DNA from: Allobosea sp.
Lineage (GTDB): Bacteria; Pseudomonadota; Alphaproteobacteria; Rhizobiales; Beijerinckiaceae
Length of the DNA stretch: 9,638 bases
Direction of reading: 5' to 3'
Assembly: GCA_021732895.1 (NCBI GenBank)
Contig: JAKFWE010000376.1
Location: 1-9,638 of the forward strand
Below are positions 1-7,819 of the stretch, piece by piece. The stretch's first letter is position 1. Each line of letters opens with the position of its first letter. The translations under genes were made by a program, and so were the position numbers. A model generated the notes under the pieces. The model saw only the letters and a list, made by a program, of their open reading frames with translations. It was not told the origin of the DNA and did not search any database.

Positions 1-570
1 GGCCTGTTCTCGGCCCCGCGCGTGCGCTGGACCTTCAGGACCTTCGGCGCGGCCGATGTCGTGATCCTCGACGGCGGCTTCCCGAAATGGCGGGCCGAGG
101 GCCGACCGGTCGAGGACGGTCCGCCGCGCGCCCGCGCCGCGCGCAGCTTCACCGCGCGGCTCGACCATTCGGCGGTGGCGGACGCCGGCGATGTCGAGAA
201 AGCGCTTGCCGGCGCCGCCGTGCAGGTGGTCGACGCCCGGCCCGGCGACCGTTTTCGCGGCGAGGCGCCGGAGCCGCGCGCCGGCGTCCGCTCCGGCCAC
301 ATGCCCGGCTCGCTCAACCTGCCCTTCCCCGCGATCATGCAGGACGGCCGGCTGAAGGACGCGGATGCGATCGCCGCCGCCTTCGTCGAGGCCGGCGTCG
401 ATCTCGACAGGCCGATGATCACCAGTTGCGGCTCGGGCGTCTCGGCCGCGATCCTCTCGGCGGCGCTCGAGACGATCGGCAGGCCGGCGCGGTCGATCTA
501 TGACGGCTCCTGGGCGGAATGGGGCGCGAGCGAGCGCCCCCTCGCCACCGGCCCGGCGAAGAAGGGCTGA
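1..570 (+). CDS. sseA: 3-mercaptopyruvate sulfurtransferase (two-domain rhodanese), 3' part
   Basis: This is the C-terminal part of a two-domain rhodanese; the start lies upstream of the window and frame 1 is open from base 1. The visible protein begins with a segment typical of the end of the first, inactive rhodanese domain (LFSAPRV, then VVILDGGFPKW). The second, catalytic domain follows, with DARPGDRF, SGHMPGSLNLPF and the active-site loop CGSGVSA. The nucleophilic cysteine is encoded at 427-429. A CG(S/T)GV(T/S)A loop is characteristic of mercaptopyruvate sulfurtransferases, whereas thiosulfate sulfurtransferases usually have CRxGxR. In the known family this cysteine takes sulfur from 3-mercaptopyruvate and passes it to thiols or cyanide in the cytoplasm. 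The cupin gene starts three bases after the stop, so the two are probably co-transcribed. The enzyme assignment is firm; the physiological sulfur acceptor cannot be read from sequence. Confidence 0.93.
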   Translation, partial: GLFSAPRVRWTFRTFGAADVVILDGGFPKWRAEGRPVEDGPPRARAARSFTARLDHSAVADAGDVEKALAGAAVQVVDARPGDRFRGEAPEPRAGVRSGHMPGSLNLPFPAIMQDGRLKDADAIAAAFVEAGVDLDRPMITSCGSGVSAAILSAALETIGRPARSIYDGSWAEWGASERPLATGPAKKG

Positions 571-573
571 CGG

Positions 574-1086
574 ATGGGCGACGGCGATTTCCCGCACGAT
601 CATCCGCACGATCATGACGACGCGCCGCGCTGGAAGCACGACGGCGTGCGGGTCGTCACCGGCGACAGGCTCGACCCCAACACGGCGCAGACGCCGGGCA
701 TGTTCCGGCAGGCGGCGATCAACCACGCCCGCGTCGGCGCACAGAAGATCTGGGCCGGCACGGTCTCGATCCAGCCCGACGCCAGGACCGGCGTGCACCA
801 TCACGGCGCGCTCGAAAGCGTGATCTATGTCGTGCGCGGCCGGGCGCGGATGCGCTGGGGAGAGAAGCTCGAATTCGTCGCCGAGGCGGGTCCCGGCGAC
901 TTCATCTACGTGCCGCCTTATGTGCCGCATCAGGAGATCAACGCCAGCCCGTCCGAGCCGCTGGAATGCGTGCTGGTGCGCTCCGACAACGAGGCGGTGG
1001 TCGTCAACATCACCGATGTCGAGCCGGTGGAGGCTCCCGAGGCGGTCTACTGGGTCGATCCGATCCACAAGCATCCCGCCGGCTGA
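574..1086 (+). CDS. Single-domain cupin protein with His/Asp-rich N-terminus
   Basis: A 170-residue protein with one cupin barrel. Cupin motif 1 is at about residues 75-89 (HHH, then Glu81 and Gly89). Motif 2 is at about 108-123 (PGDFIYVPPYVPH, ending in Asn123). His75, His77, Glu81 and His119 are the expected metal ligands. The first 16 residues are rich in histidine and aspartate (H8, H10, H12, H14 alternating with D/P), which could be an extra metal-binding tail. A purine-rich GAAGAAGGG at 558-566 lies seven bases before the ATG, and the gene starts three bases after the sulfurtransferase stop, so translational coupling is likely. Many cupins bind Fe, Mn or other metals and act as dioxygenases, isomerases or sensors. 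I cannot tell which applies; no DNA-binding domain is present. Its closeness to copA is suggestive only, because copA has its own promoter. Confidence 0.85.
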   Translation: MGDGDFPHDHPHDHDDAPRWKHDGVRVVTGDRLDPNTAQTPGMFRQAAINHARVGAQKIWAGTVSIQPDARTGVHHHGALESVIYVVRGRARMRWGEKLEFVAEAGPGDFIYVPPYVPHQEINASPSEPLECVLVRSDNEAVVVNITDVEPVEAPEAVYWVDPIHKHPAG

Positions 1087-1124
1087 GCACGGCGGCCATC
1101 ATCGGGAAGCCCGGCCGACGCCCC

Positions 1125-1156
1125 TTGACCTTCCCATGACGGGAAGCCCCACCTAT
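1125..1156 (+). promoter_or_regulatory. CueR/HmrR-type copper-responsive promoter and operator of copA
   Basis: A perfect dyad CTTCCC-ATGAC-GGGAAG spans 1130-1146 and directly overlaps a consensus -35 element TTGACC at 1125-1130. The likely -10 element is near 1150-1156 (CACCTAT), giving an over-long spacer of about 19-20 bases. This matches the known design of MerR-family copper promoters: TTGACC followed by TTCCC and GGAAG half-sites in a long spacer, which the Cu(I)-bound regulator untwists. The site is 28 bases upstream of the copA ribosome-binding site. The regulator gene is not in the window. A second copy of the right half-site sequence, CGGGAAGCCC, occurs at 1103-1112. The operator is seen directly; its regulator is inferred. 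The -10 position is the least certain part. Confidence 0.82.
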
Positions 1157-1172
1157 CTCGCCATCAGCGTTT

Positions 1173-1177
1173 GGAGA
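1173..1177 (+). promoter_or_regulatory. Ribosome-binding site deciding the copA start
   Basis: GGAGA lies six bases before the ATG at 1184. An earlier in-frame ATG at 1136 falls inside the operator dyad and has no Shine-Dalgarno sequence, so translation from 1184 is strongly preferred. Confidence 0.75.
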
Positions 1178-1183
1178 AGCCCG

Positions 1184-3694
<2,511 letters not shown>

Positions 3695-3721
3695 CCATCG
3701 GCGAGGCGGCGGCCTCCGGCG

Positions 3722-4387
3722 TCAGCGCGGCCGGTGCGCGATGGCCGCCCGCAGCAGCAGGAACAGCACGACCGCGTTGAGCAGATGCCAAAGCCAATGC
3801 GTCCCGATCGGCAGGCTGGCGCAAAGCGGCTGGTCGAGCGAGCGCAGGGTCAGCGAAGCGGCGAAGATCAGGCCTGCGGCCGCCAGCGCCGCCGCCGTGC
3901 GCGCCGCCCGCTCCTGCCGCCGCACCGCGAGCGCGACGCCGAACAAGGCGAGGGCGAAGGCCGCATAGCCGGCGGAGCCCCGCGCGCCGGCCGGCAAGAG
4001 CGGCGCGAGACCGGCCGAGAGCGCGACGGATGCGGCGAGAAGGGCGAGCACGCCCGCGACGGCGGCCGCGGCGCCGAAGCCGAGGAAACGCCGGAGCGCC
4101 AGCCCGAAATACCCGAATGCGAAGAGCTGGATCGGCACGACGTCGGCCAGCAGCGTCCAGCGCTGGGGAATGGTGTGGAACAGGAACGAGCCCACGCCGA
4201 TGGCGAAGACGAGGCCGCTCAGCAGCGTCGCGGGAACGTCCCTGCGCCCATCGCGGACCAGCAGCAGGACGCCGGCGACCGCCGCGACGATGAAGGCCGC
4301 ATTCGTCACCGCGTTCAGCGGCTCGGCCCAGACGGCGTCGCCGACGCGCTCGCAATAGCCGAATCGCGCGGCGGGTTCAGGCTGCAT
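3722..4387 (-). CDS. Ceramidase-family (CREST superfamily) seven-helix membrane hydrolase
   Basis: A 221-residue, very hydrophobic protein with about seven predicted membrane helices, matching the alkaline ceramidase family. The N-terminal segment YCE...W.EP.N..TN (residues 11-29) resembles the calcium-site region of alkaline ceramidases. The zinc and catalytic residues of the CREST superfamily can all be placed: Ser67 and His71 in GSFLFH, Asp82 in LADVVPI, and His197 and His201 in THWLWH. In eukaryotes such enzymes cleave ceramide into sphingoid base and fatty acid. The substrate of the bacterial members is uncertain, so only 'ceramidase-like amide hydrolase' is safe. The ATG at 4385-4387 is preceded by GGGAGG (4395-4400), a strong ribosome-binding site. 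The gene follows the acyltransferase gene by 33 bases on the same strand, so an operon is likely. Its 3' end faces copA with no obvious terminator between them. Confidence 0.85.
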   Translation of the reverse strand: MQPEPAARFGYCERVGDAVWAEPLNAVTNAAFIVAAVAGVLLLVRDGRRDVPATLLSGLVFAIGVGSFLFHTIPQRWTLLADVVPIQLFAFGYFGLALRRFLGFGAAAAVAGVLALLAASVALSAGLAPLLPAGARGSAGYAAFALALFGVALAVRRQERAARTAAALAAAGLIFAASLTLRSLDQPLCASLPIGTHWLWHLLNAVVLFLLLRAAIAHRPR

Positions 4388-4420
4388 GGCGGACCCTCCC
4401 GAACCCGCTCTGCCCGGGCA

Positions 4421-5626
4421 TCAAGACGGTTTGACGACGGCGTCGCGCGATGAGCCGGCGCCGTCGCGCTCCCGGAACAGCGCCGCCATGAGGCGTCCGG
4501 CGATCAGCAGGGCCAGTCGGTTCAGGGCCGCCAGCGGCCTCGCGAGCAGCCGCAGCGCCAGCAGATGCACGCCGATGACCGCGACGAGCAGCAGCGGGTA
4601 GACCCAGAGTTCGGGTTCCGCAGGCGCGAAGCGCCCGATCCGGGGCTGCAAGAACACCAGCACGAAGCCGTTGATGACGAGCAGATCGAGCGAGCGGGTC
4701 CCGATCCGCCCGAGCAGCCTGGCGATTCGCAAAGGCGCCAGCGCCGGCAGCAGCAGCGCCCGTGCGAACGCCATCGCCACGGCGCAGCCGAGCAGAGCGG
4801 TCACGAAGAACAGCGGTGGGAAGCCGATCTGGCCGATATGCAGCCAAACCGCCGTGTCCCCCGTCAGGGCCGGGTGCGGACAGGACGCCAGGAGATCGAA
4901 GGCGCAGCCGCGGTTGGACAGGGCCAGCGCCGCCATGACCGGGGCGAGCAGGAGCGCGGGCCACCAGTCGAGGCGCTTCAGCGCGCCTGACAGCGCCAGG
5001 CCGACGCCGAAGAACACGATCCCGGGCGCCCAGGTCTTGAGCATGAAGGCCTGCGGCAAGACCGGCGTGAGCAGGCTGGCGACGGCGGCCGCCCCGAGCA
5101 TGGCGAGGGCGAGGCGCCGCGGCAGGTAGGCAAACAGCGCAAAGGCAAGCAGCCTGACAATGGCGAGCGACACCAGGAACCAGACGACCAACGTCGAGAA
5201 ATCCCTGGCCTTCAGCGTCGATTCCAGCGCGTAGACCGCCAGCTCGCCCGCCGCCTGACCATGACCCGACGCGGTTTCGGCCGTCATCACAAGCAGGCCG
5301 AGGCCATGGACCAGATAGGCCAGAATGACGAGATACAGAGAGGTCCTGAGGGCGCTGCGCCAGCCGCGCTCCGGCAGCCGCGCCGCGCCCGCCCCCGAAA
5401 TCAGAAAGAAAAGCGGCATCGCGAAGGCGGCCAGCACCTTGTACTGCACGAACGCCGCCTCCGCGACGGCGGCGTCGGGCAGGTCGAGGAAGAAGACCTC
5501 GAGGGCGTGGCCGTAGAGCACCACGACCATCGCCAGCCCGCGCGCGACATCTAGCAGCGCCGGGACCGGCGCGCCTCGCCCTGGATTCGGTTCGGCGGCG
5601 AGCTTGCCCATGCTTCGAAGCGCCAC
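4421..5626 (-). CDS. Acyltransferase-3 family integral membrane protein
   Basis: A 401-residue protein with about ten hydrophobic segments. The first helix carries the acyltransferase-3 signature: Arg29, ten residues, then His40 (LDVARGLAMVVVLYGH). It is followed by the diagnostic AMPLFFLISG at about residues 69-78. The family O-acylates sugars, lipopolysaccharide, Nod factors, macrolides or other cell-envelope molecules using an acyl donor, with the conserved His in the catalytic site. Nothing here identifies the acceptor. The chosen start is a GTG at 5624-5626 with GGGGGA six bases upstream. An in-frame ATG at 5609-5611 has only a poor ribosome-binding site but is a possible alternative that would remove 5 residues. 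The C-terminal tail after residue 385 is charged and probably cytoplasmic. The ceramidase-like gene lies 33 bases downstream, suggesting joint action on an envelope lipid or glycan, which is inference. Confidence 0.85.
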   Translation of the reverse strand: MALRSMGKLAAEPNPGRGAPVPALLDVARGLAMVVVLYGHALEVFFLDLPDAAVAEAAFVQYKVLAAFAMPLFFLISGAGAARLPERGWRSALRTSLYLVILAYLVHGLGLLVMTAETASGHGQAAGELAVYALESTLKARDFSTLVVWFLVSLAIVRLLAFALFAYLPRRLALAMLGAAAVASLLTPVLPQAFMLKTWAPGIVFFGVGLALSGALKRLDWWPALLLAPVMAALALSNRGCAFDLLASCPHPALTGDTAVWLHIGQIGFPPLFFVTALLGCAVAMAFARALLLPALAPLRIARLLGRIGTRSLDLLVINGFVLVFLQPRIGRFAPAEPELWVYPLLLVAVIGVHLLALRLLARPLAALNRLALLIAGRLMAALFRERDGAGSSRDAVVKPS

Positions 5627-6031
5627 GTCCGGTCCCCCGCGGCGCTACGACCGCGCGAGCATTTGCCCTCAAACAAGGCCGCGGCAAAACCGAATCCTGG
5701 CATCGGCGTTAATTTGGCCGGGCCCGGCGCGTCGGGGACATGCTGCCGCAGTGCAACATCGCCCAGCAATCGGGCGGGCGGGATCGCGATCTATCGCACG
5801 CGCCGCTCTCTGCTCATAGAACAGGCAATTCTGGTGTCGCAACCCTGAAATCGGGCGCTCCTGACGCATGGCCATGTAATGAAATTAACTTTTTCAGGAC
5901 ATCACATGCATTGTATGCATATCGGAATTGATCACGGGCCTCTGTGAGGGCTGTCGCGGCTCACATATATGCAGCGCACAACGAATTCATCGCTGTCGGG
6001 GCCACCCCCCTGCACCAGGAAAGAAAATCCC
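5627..6031. promoter_or_regulatory. 405-base intergenic region between divergent genes
   Basis: No convincing coding sequence is present. The region must hold the promoters for the leftward acyltransferase-ceramidase pair and the rightward DUF1127 gene. It is less GC-rich than the flanks between about 5870 and 5970. Seen directly: a 12-base palindrome GCCGGGCCCGGC (5717-5728), CATGGCCATG (5867-5876), a paired ATGCAT motif (5906-5920), and CATATAT at 5964-5970, which could be a -10 for the DUF1127 gene although no good -35 precedes it. GGGG-CCA-CCCC (5998-6008) could form a small hairpin in the DUF1127 leader just before its ribosome-binding site. The promoter calls are weak. Confidence 0.45.
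5906..5920. repeat. Paired ATGCAT palindromic motif (candidate operator)
   Basis: ATGCAT-TGT-ATGCAT is a perfect 6-base dyad with a 3-base spacer, and each half is itself a palindrome. It lies about 45 bases upstream of the CATATAT element and 112 bases before the DUF1127 start. The perfect palindrome CATGGCCATG at 5867-5876 is 30 bases further upstream. The position suits a transcription-factor site, but I do not recognise the regulator. Confidence 0.35.
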
Positions 6032-6187
6032 ATGTTCGTCACCATGATCGCCGCCCGGATCCGCGCCTATCTGCGCTATCGCGAGACCGTCCGTGAATTG
6101 TCGCGGCTCACCGATCGCGAGCTCGACGATCTCGGCCTGTCGCGCTCGGAAATCCCCTTCGTCGCGCGCAGCCACGCCGCCATCTGA
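6032..6187 (+). CDS. DUF1127 small protein
   Basis: A 51-residue basic protein. The diagnostic DUF1127 core RELSRLTDRELDDLGLSRSE occupies roughly residues 22-42, and the N-terminal part (residues 1-20) is an amphipathic helix rich in Arg and Tyr. This size and layout are standard for the short alphaproteobacterial members. Family members in Rhodobacter and Agrobacterium have been linked to RNA metabolism, stress response, and phosphate and carbon regulation; the function here is not proven. AGGAAAG at 6017-6023 precedes the ATG, which makes 6032 a better start than the in-frame ATG at 5969. The gene is monocistronic: a strong terminator lies 77 bases after the stop, with an intervening hairpin whose loop resembles an anti-Shine-Dalgarno sequence. 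Confidence 0.88.
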   Translation: MFVTMIAARIRAYLRYRETVRELSRLTDRELDDLGLSRSEIPFVARSHAAI

Positions 6188-6289
6188 GAAGTTCCGGCCG
6201 CCAGCGCCCGGATCAACCCCATCTCCCGGCCAGCGCCCTCCCCGCTGAGCCGGTCGTAGAGCGAATGCCCGCCGCGAGGCGGGCATTTT
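6188..6289 (+). ncRNA. Candidate 3'-UTR small RNA (CcsR/cuckoo-like hairpin)
   Basis: Downstream of the DUF1127 stop, the left arm CCGGCCAGCG (6226-6235) pairs with the right arm CGCTG-A-GCCGG (6243-6253, one bulged A). This makes a ten-pair stem closing a CCCUCCC loop (6236-6242). The loop contains CCUCC, the core of the 16S anti-Shine-Dalgarno sequence. A weaker hairpin (TCCGG 6193-6197 with CCGGA 6208-6212) precedes it, and the intrinsic terminator at 6264-6289 follows. In Rhodobacter sphaeroides the CcsR small RNAs lie just downstream of a DUF1127 gene and carry C-rich CCUCC-type loops in hairpins. The layout here is the same in outline, but with a single clear loop and a shorter motif. 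The structure is seen; its existence as a processed RNA is inference. Confidence 0.45.
6264..6289 (+). terminator. Intrinsic terminator after the DUF1127 gene
   Basis: A perfect 10-base stem, AATGCCCGCC with GGCGGGCATT, is capped by the stable GCGA (GNRA-type) tetraloop and runs into TTTT at 6286-6289. It is the strongest terminator in the window and separates the DUF1127 unit from trmFO. The palindromic stem could also act in reverse, but there is no gene arriving from that side. Confidence 0.88.
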
Positions 6290-6320
6290 GCGTTTCGCCA
6301 CCTGATCACCCGCGTTCTGC

Positions 6321-6349
6321 TTGACGTTCGGCCACGGCGGCGACACATC
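6321..6349 (+). promoter_or_regulatory. Possible trmFO promoter, perhaps giving a leaderless mRNA
   Basis: TTGACG at 6321-6326 is a good -35 element. A 17-base spacer leads to a weak -10 position at 6344-6349 (CACATC). Transcription would then start at or very near the ATG at 6356. The absence of a Shine-Dalgarno sequence in 6335-6355 fits this. The -10 match is poor, so this is tentative. Confidence 0.3.
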
Positions 6350-6355
6350 GCTGCC

Positions 6356-7744
6356 ATGACGCCCCAACCCATCCACATCATCGGCGGCGGCCTCGCCGGT
6401 TCGGAGGCCGCCTGGCAGGCCGCGCAGGCCGGCGTGCCCGTCGTGCTCCACGAGATGCGGCCCGTGCGCGGCACCGCTGCGCACAAGACGGATGGCCTGG
6501 CCGAACTGGTCTGCTCCAACTCCTTCCGCTCCGATGATTCGGCCGGCAACGCCGTCGGCCAGTTGCACTGGGAGATGCGCGCGCTCGGCTCGCTGATCAT
6601 GGCGACGGGCGACGCTCATCAGGTCCCGGCCGGCGGCGCGCTGGCGGTCGATCGCGACGGCTTTTCGCAGGGCGTCACCGCCGCGCTGGAGGCCCACCCG
6701 CTGGTGACGATCGAGCGCTCCGAGATCGCCGGCCTGCCGCCGGCCGCCTGGGACAGCGTCATCGTCGCCACCGGCCCGCTCACCTCCCCGGCGCTGGCGC
6801 AGGGCCTCCAGTCGCTGACCGGCGAGGATGCGCTCGCCTTCTTCGACGCCATCGCGCCGATCGTGCATTTCGAATCGGTGGACATGGAGATCGCCTGGTT
6901 CCAGTCGCGCTACGACAAGCCCGGCCCCGGCGGCACGGGGGCCGACTACATCAACTGCCCGCTCGACCGTGACCAATACGAGGCTTTCGTCGATGCGCTG
7001 CTCGCCGCCGAAAAGACCGCGTTCAAGGAATGGGAGGGCACGCCCTATTTCGACGGCTGCCTGCCGATCGAGGTGATGGCGGAGCGCGGCCGCGAGACGC
7101 TGCGCTGGGGGCCGATGAAGCCGGTCGGCCTGACCAACCGGCACAACCCCACGGTCAAGGCCCATGCCGTGGTCCAGCTCCGGCAGGACAATGCGCTCGG
7201 CACGCTGTTCAACATGTCGGGTTTCCAGACCAAGCTGAAATACGCGGAGCAGGCGGCGATCTTCCGGATGATTCCCGGCCTCCGGAACGCCGAATTCGCC
7301 CGGCTCGGCGGCATCCACCGCAACACCTATCTCAACTCGCCGAAGCTGCTCGACGCACGCCTGCGCCTGAAGGCCGATCCGCGCCTGCGTTTCGCCGGCC
7401 AGATCACCGGCTGCGAGGGCTATGTCGAGAGCGCCGCCATCGGCCTGCTGGCCGGGCGGCTGGCCGCTGCCGAGCGCCTTGGACGGGAGCTCGACCTGCC
7501 GCCGGCGACGACGGCGCTCGGCGCGCTGGTGAACCACATCACCGGCGGGCATATCGAGACGATCGACGAGGGGCCGCGCTCTTTCCAGCCGATGAATGTC
7601 AATTTCGGGCTGTTCCCGCCGATCGAGAGCCAGGCGACGCATGGCCCCGACGGCAAGAAGCTGAAAGGTCCGGCGAAGAGCGTGGCGCGCAAGCACGCGC
7701 TGACGGCGCGGGCGAAAGTCGAGATGGAGGCGTGGGCTATCTGA
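6356..7744 (+). CDS. trmFO: Folate/FAD-dependent tRNA (uracil-54 C5)-methyltransferase TrmFO
   Basis: A 462-residue flavoprotein, normal length for the family. It begins with the FAD-binding glycine-rich motif IHIIGGGLAGSEAAW (Gly10, Gly12, Gly15), followed by HEMRP at about 32-36. The catalytic cysteines are Cys53 in ELVCSNSFRSD and Cys235 in YFDGCLPIEVMAERG. The C-terminal FAD segment GQITGCEGYVESAAIGLLAGR is also typical. TrmFO makes ribothymidine at position 54 of the tRNA T-loop in the cytoplasm, taking the methyl group from 5,10-methylenetetrahydrofolate, unlike SAM-dependent TrmA. The start is fixed by the family N-terminus, which begins just before the glycine motif. No clear ribosome-binding site is visible upstream. 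The next gene on this strand starts 75 bases after the stop and has very different base composition. Confidence 0.97.
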   Translation: MTPQPIHIIGGGLAGSEAAWQAAQAGVPVVLHEMRPVRGTAAHKTDGLAELVCSNSFRSDDSAGNAVGQLHWEMRALGSLIMATGDAHQVPAGGALAVDRDGFSQGVTAALEAHPLVTIERSEIAGLPPAAWDSVIVATGPLTSPALAQGLQSLTGEDALAFFDAIAPIVHFESVDMEIAWFQSRYDKPGPGGTGADYINCPLDRDQYEAFVDALLAAEKTAFKEWEGTPYFDGCLPIEVMAERGRETLRWGPMKPVGLTNRHNPTVKAHAVVQLRQDNALGTLFNMSGFQTKLKYAEQAAIFRMIPGLRNAEFARLGGIHRNTYLNSPKLLDARLRLKADPRLRFAGQITGCEGYVESAAIGLLAGRLAAAERLGRELDLPPATTALGALVNHITGGHIETIDEGPRSFQPMNVNFGLFPPIESQATHGPDGKKLKGPAKSVARKHALTARAKVEMEAWAI

Positions 7745-7819
7745 AAACGGCCGCTCATCATCCTCTTGCCGAGCATGACTTACTGTTTCATGGTAAGGGA
7801 TTGACGGGAGATGCCGCAG

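Noticed and set aside
1136..1183. Upstream in-frame ATG as the copA start
   Set aside because: It lies inside the MerR-type operator and so upstream of the expected transcript start; the ATG at 1184 has a good ribosome-binding site.
3695..3721. Possible bidirectional terminator between copA and the ceramidase gene
   Set aside because: GAGG/CCTC can pair over four bases, but the stem does not extend and there is no T-tract on either strand.
4377..5687. Alternative minus-strand frame (436 codons) overlapping the acyltransferase
   Set aside because: The overlapping frame gives a clear acyltransferase-3 protein with the Arg-X10-His motif; this frame gives only Arg/Ala/Gly-rich sequence.
5969..6031. 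N-terminal extension of the DUF1127 protein from an ATG at 5969
   Set aside because: No ribosome-binding site precedes it, the extension is not family-like, and AGGAAAG at 6017-6023 supports the start at 6032.
5987..7696. Long open frame (569 codons) on the minus strand opposite the DUF1127 gene and trmFO
   Set aside because: It runs antisense through two recognisable genes and a terminator, and its product looks like shadow coding (Arg, Gly, Ala, Asp rich) without motifs.
7779..7797. Short inverted repeat CTTAC...GTAAG upstream of the AT-rich gene
   Set aside because: Only five pairs around a nine-base loop; it is too weak to call a terminator, operator or insertion-sequence end.
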